This document shows positions 1 through 5,851 of a stretch of 5,884 nucleotides of DNA, piece by piece. This stretch comes from an uncultured Bariatricus sp. (GTDB lineage Bacteria; Bacillota; Clostridia; Lachnospirales; Lachnospiraceae), in the NCBI GenBank assembly GCA_934320645.1, contig CAKRFP010000067.1, positions 1 through 5,884 on the forward strand. The letters run 5' to 3'. Position numbers and translations under genes: made by a program. Below the pieces are notes generated by a model, which was not told the DNA's origin, searched no databases, and saw nothing but the letters and a program-made list of their open reading frames with translations. Every line of letters begins with the position of its first letter. Positions within the stretch are counted from its first letter, which is position 1.

Positions 1-276
1 GAAAAAAATGATGCAGAACCCCTCCATGAAATCCATGTTGGCGATATCGTGCGCCATTTCAAAAGAGAATGGGTATCGGAAGAGAGCACCAAATATCTCT
101 ACAAGGTGTTAGCGTTTGCTGAGCATACCGAAACAGGCGAAAAGCTGGTTATCTACCAGGCAATGTATGCACCATTCAAAATCTGTGCAAGACCATACGA
201 TATGTTTATGAGCGAAGTCGATCACCAAAAATATCCGGGGATTAGGCAGCACTGGCGTTTTGAAATAAATGAATAA
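1..276 (+). CDS. DUF1653-domain protein, 5' end cut off by the window edge
   Basis: The reading frame is open from the first base and ends with TAA at 274-276, giving 91 visible residues. A GTG at 49-51 could be read as a start, but it has no convincing Shine-Dalgarno sequence. The codons before it (HVGDIV, then RHFKRE) continue the typical beginning of a DUF1653 domain, so the true start is probably outside the window. Family-like features are the VGDIVRHFK opening, YKVLAFAEHTETGE, a VIYQAMY segment, a RPYDMF segment and a closing RFE motif. DUF1653 is a small beta-rich domain of unknown biochemical role, often found as a short standalone protein or attached to other domains. The gene converges on the sugar-acid operon and is probably unrelated to it. 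Family assignment is fairly confident; function is unknown. Confidence 0.8.
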   Translation, partial: EKNDAEPLHEIHVGDIVRHFKREWVSEESTKYLYKVLAFAEHTETGEKLVIYQAMYAPFKICARPYDMFMSEVDHQKYPGIRQHWRFEINE

Positions 277-291
277 ATCATGATTAAATAA

Positions 292-345
292 AAATGGAGA
301 ATCTCCCAGACCCCGGCTGATACCGGAGCGGATGATTCTCCATTT
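292..345 (-). terminator. Long-stem hairpin ending the sugar-acid operon
   Basis: A perfect 12-bp inverted repeat (aaatggagaatc at 292-303, gattctccattt at 334-345) encloses a 30-nt interior that can itself fold through CCGG at 313-316 and 323-326. Read on the minus strand, the stem is followed at once by TTTTATTT-like sequence, as expected for an intrinsic terminator of the operon whose last gene stops at 373. On the plus strand, downstream of the DUF1653 gene, the base after the stem is not a T run, so termination in that direction is less certain. The hairpin may serve both convergent units. Confidence 0.75.
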
Positions 346-372
346 CAGAATGTCTGCTTTGTTTCTTTCTTC

Positions 373-1272
373 TTATTTCAGGTTCTGATACTCCTCAATC
401 ACCTTATCCATCAAGCTTTCTGCTTTTTTATACACTTCTTCATCCATCTGATTGTATGGGAAAATTGCGCGATCCGAAACTTCTACTCCTCTATGTTGCA
501 TTAGTTTTTTGAACAAGAGCGAGAAATTTGAATCCATGTCATAGAGTGGCATCAGTTCATGTGTCAGTGCTGATAACTTCATAACCCGGTCAAAGTCTTT
601 TTCTTTCGTTGATTTTACAAGATCACTCCAAATTTCAGGAACGATATTGGAAAGTGCCCCGATACATCCTACTCCTCCGGATGTAAGATTATAAAGGAAC
701 TGATCATCAAATCCTGAGAACATCTCAAACTCATGTCCTTCTACTGCCAGCATCAGTTCATTTGTATGATTTGGTTCTGATACGGAGTCCTTTAAGCCTT
801 TAATGTTAGCATTATTTTCCACCAGCTTTTTCAAGGTTTCCGGAGCGATGGAATGTCCACTTCTTGCCGGGAAATTGTAGATATAAAGATTTCCTTTTAC
901 CGCTTTTGCAAGCGTATCATAATATACAAAAATCTTTTCCTGATCCAGTGCATAATAGCATGGTCCGATAACCATTGCTCCTTCATAGCCCATTTCATTC
1001 ACTTCATTTGACAACGCCACAGTATCTTCAAAATTAAGGCTTCCGGTTCCAGCATAAAGCTTTGTGCGCCCTGCAGTATAATCTGCATAGAATTTGAAGA
1101 AATCATGTTTCTCCTGTTTCGTAAGTCCTGTAAATTCACCGGACGATCCCAACACAAGAATTCCATCAACGCCTCCTTCAATCAGGAAATCAATTACCTT
1201 TTTATTCCCTTCATAATCCGGTTTTTCATTTTCATCAAAAACTGTAACAACTGGTGTAACGATTTTACACAT
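373..1272 (-). CDS. DapA / N-acetylneuraminate lyase family aldolase, probably for a 2-keto-3-deoxy sugar acid
   Basis: This is a 299-residue class I (Schiff-base) TIM-barrel enzyme, the usual length for the dihydrodipicolinate synthase superfamily. Visible active-site elements are GSSGE at 42-46 (matching the GTTGE loop, with Ser44 at the usual Thr position), the YY pair at 106-107, Tyr132 in YNFP, Lys161 in GLKDS as the Schiff-base lysine, and the Gly-rich GGVGCIG at 199-205. Arg137, in PARSG, lies where DapA has its carboxylate-binding arginine. The expected role is reversible cleavage of a 2-keto-3-deoxy acid to pyruvate and an aldehyde in the cytosol. True lysine-pathway DapA is less likely because the gene sits last in a kdgT-dehydratase operon. 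A 5-keto-4-deoxyglucarate dehydratase or N-acetylneuraminate lyase role is possible. The ATG at 1272 has an AGAGG site 8 nt upstream. The gap to the FAH gene is 50 nt. Confidence 0.85.
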   Translation of the reverse strand: MCKIVTPVVTVFDENEKPDYEGNKKVIDFLIEGGVDGILVLGSSGEFTGLTKQEKHDFFKFYADYTAGRTKLYAGTGSLNFEDTVALSNEVNEMGYEGAMVIGPCYYALDQEKIFVYYDTLAKAVKGNLYIYNFPARSGHSIAPETLKKLVENNANIKGLKDSVSEPNHTNELMLAVEGHEFEMFSGFDDQFLYNLTSGGVGCIGALSNIVPEIWSDLVKSTKEKDFDRVMKLSALTHELMPLYDMDSNFSLLFKKLMQHRGVEVSDRAIFPYNQMDEEVYKKAESLMDKVIEEYQNLK

Positions 1273-1322
1273 ATTTTTTACCTCTCTTCCTATCTTTATC
1301 CTAATTCACTTTTTTGTAAAAA

Positions 1323-2219
1323 TCAGACAATATAATTCGTCAGCTGACCAATCCTGTCTATCTCACATGTAACTTTATCACCTTTCTTTAGGAACCTTGG
1401 TGGCGTAAATCCCATTCCAACACCTGCTGGTGTACCGGTTGCAATAATGTCACCAGCCTCCAGAGTAATTCCTTTGGACAATTCAGCAATCAGCCCCGGA
1501 ACTTTTTTAATCAGATATTTGGTATTTGAATTCTGTCTGAGTTCTCCATTCACATAACTCTTAATATCCAGTTCTAACGGCATCGGAAGCTCTGTACGGT
1601 CTACGATCACAGGTCCCATGATCGTATAATTATCCAGACTTTTTCCCATTAGCCACTGTCCATGTCTGGTCTGAAGATCTCTTGAAGAAAGATCATTAAA
1701 TACGGAATATCCAAATACATATTCTTCTGCTTTTTCTTCCGTGATTCCTTTTCCTTCTTTTCCTATAATGACCGCTAATTCTGCTTCATAATCCACTTTT
1801 TCATCGATATCAAACCGTCCCTGGATCTCTTCATTTGCCCCAAGAATGCGGTTTGTTCTTTTTGCAAAATACACGGTATCGGATACTTCATCCGACACAG
1901 CTCCTGCCATATGTTCCTTTGTCTCTTCCAGATGATCTGTGTAATTGACTCCGACACAGAGGATATCGTGAACCGTATGTTCAATCGGTGTCAACATCTC
2001 CTGCTCTTCCATTCTATGTACCGATCCATCTGCAGCACAGATCATCTGTGCTGCTTTTTGCGGATCACCATTTACCATATGAACAAAATCTATCAACGTT
2101 TTCCCTTTTAATTCCGGGAATAATTCATCCAGAAAAAACACGGTTTCTTCCTTTTCGAAAGCTGCCAGATGAATTGCTCCATTTTTATCTTTTACTCTGG
2201 TATAGCGCAATTTTTTCAC
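1323..2219 (-). CDS. Fumarylacetoacetate hydrolase (FAH) family enzyme
   Basis: This 298-residue protein has a variable N-terminal region (about 1-80) and a C-terminal FAH fold (about 84-298). Signature residues are H96 and E99 in NYTDHLEE (the catalytic lid dyad of FAHD1-type enzymes), E145 and E147 in DYEAELAV with D176 in FNDLSSRD as the divalent-metal ligands, K193 in MGKSLD, and TGTPAGVGMG from 261. Relatives include 2,4-diketo-3-deoxy-L-fuconate/L-rhamnonate hydrolases, acylpyruvases, oxaloacetate decarboxylases and HHDD isomerases. Here it probably acts on a 2-oxo or 2,4-dioxo sugar-acid intermediate, but the reaction is not determinable. The chosen start is GTG at 2219, only 8 nt after the dehydratase stop, suggesting coupled translation. 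A TTG at 2210 is an alternative: GGGGTGA lies 5 nt before it, giving a 295-residue protein beginning near RYTRVK. Confidence 0.85.
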   Translation of the reverse strand: MKKLRYTRVKDKNGAIHLAAFEKEETVFFLDELFPELKGKTLIDFVHMVNGDPQKAAQMICAADGSVHRMEEQEMLTPIEHTVHDILCVGVNYTDHLEETKEHMAGAVSDEVSDTVYFAKRTNRILGANEEIQGRFDIDEKVDYEAELAVIIGKEGKGITEEKAEEYVFGYSVFNDLSSRDLQTRHGQWLMGKSLDNYTIMGPVIVDRTELPMPLELDIKSYVNGELRQNSNTKYLIKKVPGLIAELSKGITLEAGDIIATGTPAGVGMGFTPPRFLKKGDKVTCEIDRIGQLTNYIV

Positions 2220-2227
2220 CCCATTTT

Positions 2228-3400
2228 TTACATATAGTTACAAACTCTCGCAATTGCCATTTCTGTATATCCAAGAGCTTCTGCTTTTGTCAGCTTGCCA
2301 TCAGCAACTTCCTTAATTTCTGTCATCAACTCATCGCCAAGTTCTGTCATTGTCTTTGTTCCATAAATATACGGGCTTGCATCGATATCAATATTATCAG
2401 ACATATTTGCAAAAGTAACTTTATTACCGGTGATCTTAATTACCGGTGCAAGCGGATTTCCTGTCGGTGTACCACGTCCGGTAGAAAATACAACAATCTG
2501 ACATCCACCGGCTACCATTGCCGCTACTGATGACGGGTCATTTCCCGGAGTGTCCATAATAACAAGTCCCTGTTTTGGTTCTACCTGTTTTGCATAGTCA
2601 TATACTGCTGTTACTTCTGAATGACCACCTTTATGGATACATCCCAATGATTTTTCTTCCAGTGTTGTAAGTCCTCCTTCTTTGTTTCCCGGAGAAGGAT
2701 TTCCTTCACGGATATCATGTCCTACTAACTTGATTGCATGCTCATAGTCATGAACGATCTGGTAAATTCTGTCACTGATTTCTTTTGTCTTTCCACGTCT
2801 TGCCAGAATATGTTCTGCACCAATAAATTCTGTTGTCTCAGAAAGAATTGAGGTGCCTCCAAGTTCTACCATACGATCACTCATCTCTCCGATCAGGACA
2901 TTTGCTGCAAGTCCTGAAGTCGGATCCGAACCTCCACATTCTGTTCCGATGATCAGCTCAGAAAAATCAAATTCTTCTTTCTGCAGTAGAGAAGCTTCCT
3001 GTGCCATCTCTTTTGCTGCACGTACAGCTTTTTCTACTGTAGAAATCGTTCCTCCGTTTTCCTGGATAATGAAATGGCGGATTGGTTTATTCGTTCTCTC
3101 TTTAATTGCATCTAACACAAGATCCATCTGACAGTTTTCACATCCAAGTGATACAACAACCGTTCCATATACGTTCGGGTTTGCTGCATATCCTGCCATT
3201 ACATCCATTGTGAACTGCTGGTCTGACGGAACCTGGGAACATCCATTTTGGTTATTGAATGTAACTGCGGATTCTACCTGGGATGCGATAATTCTTGTTG
3301 TATCTGATGCACAGACACTTGCCGGTAAAATTAAAATTTTATTTCTGATTCCAACTCTTCCATCTGGTCTTCTATATCCCCAAAAAGTCATTTTTTCCAT
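2228..3400 (-). CDS. UxaA-family dehydratase large subunit (altronate/galactarate dehydratase type)
   Basis: This 390-residue protein matches the C-terminal catalytic part of altronate dehydratase UxaA, galactarate dehydratase GarD and the large subunit SuyB of sulfolactate sulfo-lyase. Motifs are GYRRPDGRVGIRN (8-20), a cysteine at 54 in NGCSQ, SLGCENC (84-90), TECGGSDPTSGLAAN (153-167), LSETTEFIGAE (186-196), GNPSPGNKEGG followed by LTTLEEKSLGC (233-254) and STGRGTPTG (306-314). The family eliminates water (or sulfite) from a 2-hydroxy acid in a metal-dependent reaction; here the likely product is a 2-keto-3-deoxy acid. Its SAF partner is encoded separately just upstream, with a 34-nt gap. 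The ATG at 3400 has AGGAGG 9 nt upstream; the next Met (3391) is too far from that site. Neighbouring kdgT and aldolase genes favour a sugar acid over sulfolactate, but the substrate is unproven. Confidence 0.85.
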   Translation of the reverse strand: MEKMTFWGYRRPDGRVGIRNKILILPASVCASDTTRIIASQVESAVTFNNQNGCSQVPSDQQFTMDVMAGYAANPNVYGTVVVSLGCENCQMDLVLDAIKERTNKPIRHFIIQENGGTISTVEKAVRAAKEMAQEASLLQKEEFDFSELIIGTECGGSDPTSGLAANVLIGEMSDRMVELGGTSILSETTEFIGAEHILARRGKTKEISDRIYQIVHDYEHAIKLVGHDIREGNPSPGNKEGGLTTLEEKSLGCIHKGGHSEVTAVYDYAKQVEPKQGLVIMDTPGNDPSSVAAMVAGGCQIVVFSTGRGTPTGNPLAPVIKITGNKVTFANMSDNIDIDASPYIYGTKTMTELGDELMTEIKEVADGKLTKAEALGYTEMAIARVCNYM

Positions 3401-3434
3401 TTTTAAATTCCTCCTGTCTTCTTATATTCCGTAT

Positions 3435-3725
3435 TTAAAGATTTTCTCTGTGATTCTGGACATTATGTACATGTACATGTTCGCCAACATGGATGTCACA
3501 TGCTGCAAGACCAATGTGTTCTCCATATTTTACTACTTCCGTTCCTTTTGGCATTTCCTTGATTGCTACTTTATGGTACATTGGTACATCTGTAGCTGCT
3601 GTAATCTTCTGTACATCTCCGTTTCTGTCTCTCCAGATTACTTCATCTCCTGCATTAATCTTTTCAATTGCTACAACGACGGTATCTTTTTCATCAATAA
3701 TTGCTGCGTTAACTGTTACTGCCAT
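3435..3725 (-). CDS. UxaA-family dehydratase small subunit (SAF domain)
   Basis: This is a 96-residue SAF-domain protein corresponding to the N-terminal domain of full-length UxaA/GarD and to SuyA of sulfolactate sulfo-lyase. Visible features are HKVAI (51-55), a KYGE segment followed by IG (66-72) and the C-terminal GEHVHVHNV (81-89), which is the family hallmark. It should assemble with the adjacent large subunit to complete the dehydratase active site. The start is placed at ATG 3725. An upstream in-frame ATG at 3734 directly abuts the only Shine-Dalgarno sequence (AGGAG, 3739-3735), leaving no spacer, whereas 3725 has a normal 9-nt gap. The longer form would add three residues (MSK). The gene lies 52 nt after kdgT. 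Substrate identity shares the uncertainty of the large subunit. Confidence 0.85.
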   Translation of the reverse strand: MAVTVNAAIIDEKDTVVVAIEKINAGDEVIWRDRNGDVQKITAATDVPMYHKVAIKEMPKGTEVVKYGEHIGLAACDIHVGEHVHVHNVQNHRENL

Positions 3726-3734
3726 TTTGCTCAT

Positions 3735-3739
3735 CTCCT
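3735..3739 (-). promoter_or_regulatory. Ribosome binding site that decides the SAF-subunit start
   Basis: On the minus strand AGGAG is followed immediately by ATGAGCAAAATGGCA. The first ATG touches the site and the second lies 9 nt from it, so initiation at 3725 is favoured. Confidence 0.65.
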
Positions 3740-3777
3740 ATTTTCATGTTTAAATTAATATGTTACAATATATCTTG

Positions 3778-4752
3778 TTACTTCGCTGCTTCTGTTTTCT
3801 TCTCTTCCAGAGGGAATTTCGGGCAGCCATATTTATGTGCCCACCAGTTTGTGACGATTGGAACAAGAATTGCTGTAATAACTACGGATGCTGCAACCTG
3901 TGCTGTTGCCTGTGGTACATATGCTTCCAGGCTCTTATCTGCAAGTCCTACAACCGCCGGAACTGCAACCGCATTACCTGCTGTTGTCGCAACTGCCCAT
4001 CCGGCATAACCCGGTCGTTTTGAAATCTTCCGATCACATAATACAATAAATGCTCCACCAATAATAGTAGTCATAAATCCAAGCAGAACTCCTGACGGTC
4101 CTCCCTTTATAACTGCGGAAAGATCAATTCCTGCTCCAAGTGTAAGTCCTACAAAAGGAATTAAAATCGGTCCTGCCGGTGCAAGGAAATCAGAAAATGA
4201 TTTATCAAGATTTCCAAGGATCATACCAACAATGATCGGTGTAATTGCTGCAAGGATTGAAAGAATCGGAATATTTGCAAGTCCTGAAGCTCCCATTGCG
4301 ACCAGTGTGAAAAATGGACCATCATTCAATGAGAGTAATGCCATTGCGCCACAATCTACTTCATCACCATAAGACTGCATCAGGGAAAGATATACGGAAC
4401 CATTGCTGTTTGTTACCGCACAGATAACTGCTAATGCAGATAATCCAAGAAATCCATTTGTACCGAACACTTTACCAACTACAATACCAATTACTGCTCC
4501 AACCACAAATTTGGAAATCAGAAGAACCCCACCACGTTTGAATACACTTCCGATTTCATTAAATCTCAGCGTTGTTCCGAGACATACCAGCTGAATTCCC
4601 ATCGCTGTTGCTGCACCTGCATTTGAAAAAGTTGCTGTTGTAAGTGAACCTACCTGAAGTACCGACGAACAAAACGTATTTAAAATTGCCCCAATCAAAA
4701 GCGGAACGATCATCATTCCAGCCGGCACTTTCTTCAAAAAGTTCATAATCAT
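3778..4752 (-). CDS. kdgT: 2-keto-3-deoxygluconate permease (KdgT family)
   Basis: This 324-residue, strongly hydrophobic membrane protein matches the KdgT family (TC 2.A.10) in length and layout. It opens with KKVPAGMMIVPLLIGAILNTF, much like the start of E. coli KdgT, and continues with about ten hydrophobic segments (roughly 10-28, 45-63, 76-95, 100-115, 136-154, 162-180, 195-212, 218-239, 250-270 and 284-303). Family-like stretches are TNSNGSVYLSLM (114-125), a SLNDGPFF segment (141-148), ILGNLD (178-183), LIPF (197-200) and TAGNAVAVPAVV (257-268). The charged C-terminus (EEKKTEAAK) is probably cytoplasmic. It should carry out cation-coupled import of 2-keto-3-deoxygluconate or a related sugar acid. 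It is first in the operon. ATG 4752 is chosen because AGGAGG (4768-4763) lies 10 nt upstream; the Met two codons later is too far away. Confidence 0.9.
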   Translation of the reverse strand: MIMNFLKKVPAGMMIVPLLIGAILNTFCSSVLQVGSLTTATFSNAGAATAMGIQLVCLGTTLRFNEIGSVFKRGGVLLISKFVVGAVIGIVVGKVFGTNGFLGLSALAVICAVTNSNGSVYLSLMQSYGDEVDCGAMALLSLNDGPFFTLVAMGASGLANIPILSILAAITPIIVGMILGNLDKSFSDFLAPAGPILIPFVGLTLGAGIDLSAVIKGGPSGVLLGFMTTIIGGAFIVLCDRKISKRPGYAGWAVATTAGNAVAVPAVVGLADKSLEAYVPQATAQVAASVVITAILVPIVTNWWAHKYGCPKFPLEEKKTEAAK

Positions 4753-4790
4753 AGTTTTTTTGCCTCCTCTTTACCTTTTGCTTTTCACTT

Positions 4791-4806
4791 GTGCGTATAT
4801 ACGTAC
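4791..4806. promoter_or_regulatory. Candidate operator O1, imperfect 16-bp palindrome
   Basis: GTGCGTATATACGTAC pairs with itself at 7 of 8 positions and contains the perfect 10-bp palindrome CGTATATACG at 4794-4803. It matches the neighbouring O2 site at 12 of 16 positions and lies 19 bp from it, centre to centre. It falls in the 5' untranslated part of the kdgT message, about 25-40 nt after the predicted start of transcription. The binding protein is unknown; the divergent IclR regulator is the first candidate. Confidence 0.55.
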
Positions 4807-4809
4807 TCC

Positions 4810-4825
4810 GTATGTATTTACATAC
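4810..4825. promoter_or_regulatory. Candidate operator O2, 16-bp palindrome
   Basis: GTATGTATTTACATAC consists of two perfect 7-bp arms (4810-4816 and 4819-4825) around TT. It lies just downstream of the predicted kdgT transcription start near 4830, a position suited to repression. It shares the pattern GTRYGTATWTACRTAC with O1. Confidence 0.6.
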
Positions 4826-4836
4826 TTCATGTTTTT

Positions 4837-4865
4837 AAAATAGCACTCGTACATTTTATTGTCAA
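4837..4865 (-). promoter_or_regulatory. Predicted sigma-A promoter of the kdgT operon
   Basis: On the minus strand a perfect TTGACA (-35, 4865-4860) is followed after 17 bp by TATTTT (-10, 4842-4837; 4 of 6 matches to TATAAT). Transcription should begin near 4830, giving a leader of about 78 nt before the kdgT ATG, and this leader contains both candidate operators. Confidence 0.65.
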
Positions 4866-4946
4866 TATATCATCAAATAAATTCATTATTTTTATCATTT
4901 TGCACAATTTTTTTAGATAAATTTCTACATATACAACACGCAGCTC

Positions 4947-4975
4947 TGGAATTCCATACAAATATCTGATATAAT
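4947..4975 (+). promoter_or_regulatory. Predicted extended -10 promoter of the iclR-type gene
   Basis: TATAAT at 4970-4975 is preceded by TG one base upstream (TGATATAAT), an extended -10 element. The -35 region at 17-bp spacing is weak (TGGAAT, 4947-4952). It overlaps the perfect palindrome TGGAATTCCA (4947-4956). Transcription should begin near 4982. Confidence 0.6.
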
Positions 4976-4988
4976 TTTTATATACTTG

Positions 4989-5011
4989 ATTGAAATTTAG
5001 ATTATTTCAAT
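4989..5011. promoter_or_regulatory. Inverted repeat in the iclR leader, candidate autoregulatory operator
   Basis: ATTGAAAT (4989-4996) and ATTTCAAT (5004-5011) are perfect 8-bp arms around a 7-nt spacer. The repeat sits between the predicted transcription start and the ribosome binding site (AAAGGAG, 5018-5024). Its TGAAA/TTTCA half-sites loosely resemble sites of KdgR-type IclR regulators, although the spacer is longer than in the enterobacterial KdgR box. Its sequence differs from the O1/O2 operators. Being AT-rich, a chance match cannot be excluded. Confidence 0.4.
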
Positions 5012-5034
5012 GTTAATAAAGGAGATTTAAATCA

Positions 5035-5808
5035 ATGGCAACAACTGAACACCGCCCTACTGAACGGGTGCTTGATATACTGGAGCTTCTTTCTAACTCT
5101 GAGGAAGGAATGACTCTTACCGAACTTGCCAAAGCACTGAATGCCCCAAAAAGTAGCATTATGCCGCTTGTTCATACGATGACTGCCCGTAATTTTATTT
5201 ATATGCAAAAGGATACGCTTCGCTATCGTATCGGAGTTGCTACATATTCTGTTGGTGTAGCCTATAATAACCGCAAGGCTTCTTTGCAATTCATTCAACA
5301 GGAGATGAATAATATTACTGCATTAAGTAACGAAACATGCCAACTTGGTATCCAATCTCGAAACATGGTACTTTATATCGCAAAAAAGGATTCACCTCAG
5401 CCAATCCGCCTGATGTCTTCCGTAGGAAAGCAGCTTCCTTTGTACTGTACTGGTTTGGGACGAGCACTTCTCGCTTATAAATCCGAAGAAGAAATTCGTA
5501 GCCTGTTTCCGGAAGTTCTCACTGCATATACACCACACACAATCGCTACCATAAATGATCTACTTAAAGAGCTAGAACTTACCCGTCAACGGGGATATGC
5601 CGTGGAACGTGAAGAAACAAATTTAATGGTAAATTGTATCGCCGTTTCGCTTGATTACAATAATGCACCAATCGCTGCTCTAAGTATATCCATCCCAACC
5701 TTCCGTATTTCCGAGTCTAAAGAAAAAGAAGCTGTCCAGATTCTTTGGGAAGCCAAACAGCGTATTGAGACACATTTTAAAATGTATGGCGTTGATTTTG
5801 GAAATTAA
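5035..5808 (+). CDS. IclR-family transcriptional regulator of the divergent sugar-acid operon
   Basis: This 257-residue protein has the usual IclR length and two-domain layout. The N-terminal winged helix-turn-helix spans about residues 7-70 (RVLDILELLS, then MTLTELAKALNAPKSSIMPLVHTM, with the recognition helix about 38-50). The C-terminal effector-binding domain spans about 75-250 and contains YCTGLGRALLAY (137-148), GYAVEREE (187-194), NCIAVSLD (200-207) and PIAALSIS (212-219). These proteins bind DNA as dimers or tetramers and respond to small acids, commonly keto or sugar acids such as KDG. Divergent placement 282 bp from kdgT implies control of that operon and probably of itself; whether it represses or activates cannot be told. 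The ATG is supported by AAAGGAG 10 nt upstream. KdgR-like by context only. Confidence 0.9.
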   Translation: MATTEHRPTERVLDILELLSNSEEGMTLTELAKALNAPKSSIMPLVHTMTARNFIYMQKDTLRYRIGVATYSVGVAYNNRKASLQFIQQEMNNITALSNETCQLGIQSRNMVLYIAKKDSPQPIRLMSSVGKQLPLYCTGLGRALLAYKSEEEIRSLFPEVLTAYTPHTIATINDLLKELELTRQRGYAVEREETNLMVNCIAVSLDYNNAPIAALSISIPTFRISESKEKEAVQILWEAKQRIETHFKMYGVDFGN

Positions 5809-5809
5809 A

Positions 5810-5851
5810 AAATACCTGACAGAAAGCCGTCTCACTTTCTGTCAGGTATTT
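5810..5851 (+). terminator. Intrinsic terminator after the iclR-type gene
   Basis: A perfect 17-bp stem (5810-5826 with 5835-5851) closes an 8-nt loop (ccgtctca) and is followed by TCTTTT-type sequence. It starts one base after the stop codon. The A-rich 5' flank means it could also stop transcription arriving from the right on the minus strand. Nothing recognisable follows it up to the window end. Confidence 0.9.

Noticed and set aside
373..1272. Housekeeping dapA (lysine biosynthesis)
   Set aside because: Although the Schiff-base lysine and arginine are present, the gene is last in a kdgT-dehydratase operon with no lysine or diaminopimelate genes, so a catabolic aldolase fits better.
1988..2530. 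180-codon open frame on the plus strand
   Set aside because: It lies antisense across the FAH/UxaA junction, has no ribosome binding site, and its Cys/Phe/His-rich product resembles no family. It is a shadow of the real minus-strand genes.
3466..3480. Repetitive palindromic TGTACATGTACATGT
   Set aside because: It lies inside the SAF gene and encodes the conserved HVHVHN motif of the family, so protein conservation explains it.
3210..3758. 182-codon open frame on the plus strand
   Set aside because: It is antisense to the dehydratase subunit genes and rich in Cys, Phe and Tyr, as expected from reverse reading of AT-rich coding DNA. No ribosome binding site or family resemblance.
4753..4830. 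Possible riboswitch or attenuator in the kdgT leader
   Set aside because: The leader is only about 78 nt and its palindromes are better explained as DNA operators. No terminator with a T run or known aptamer motif was seen.
4875..4891. AAATAA-N5-TTATTT inverted repeat in the divergent region
   Set aside because: It consists only of A and T, with 6-bp arms in very AT-rich DNA, so chance is an adequate explanation.
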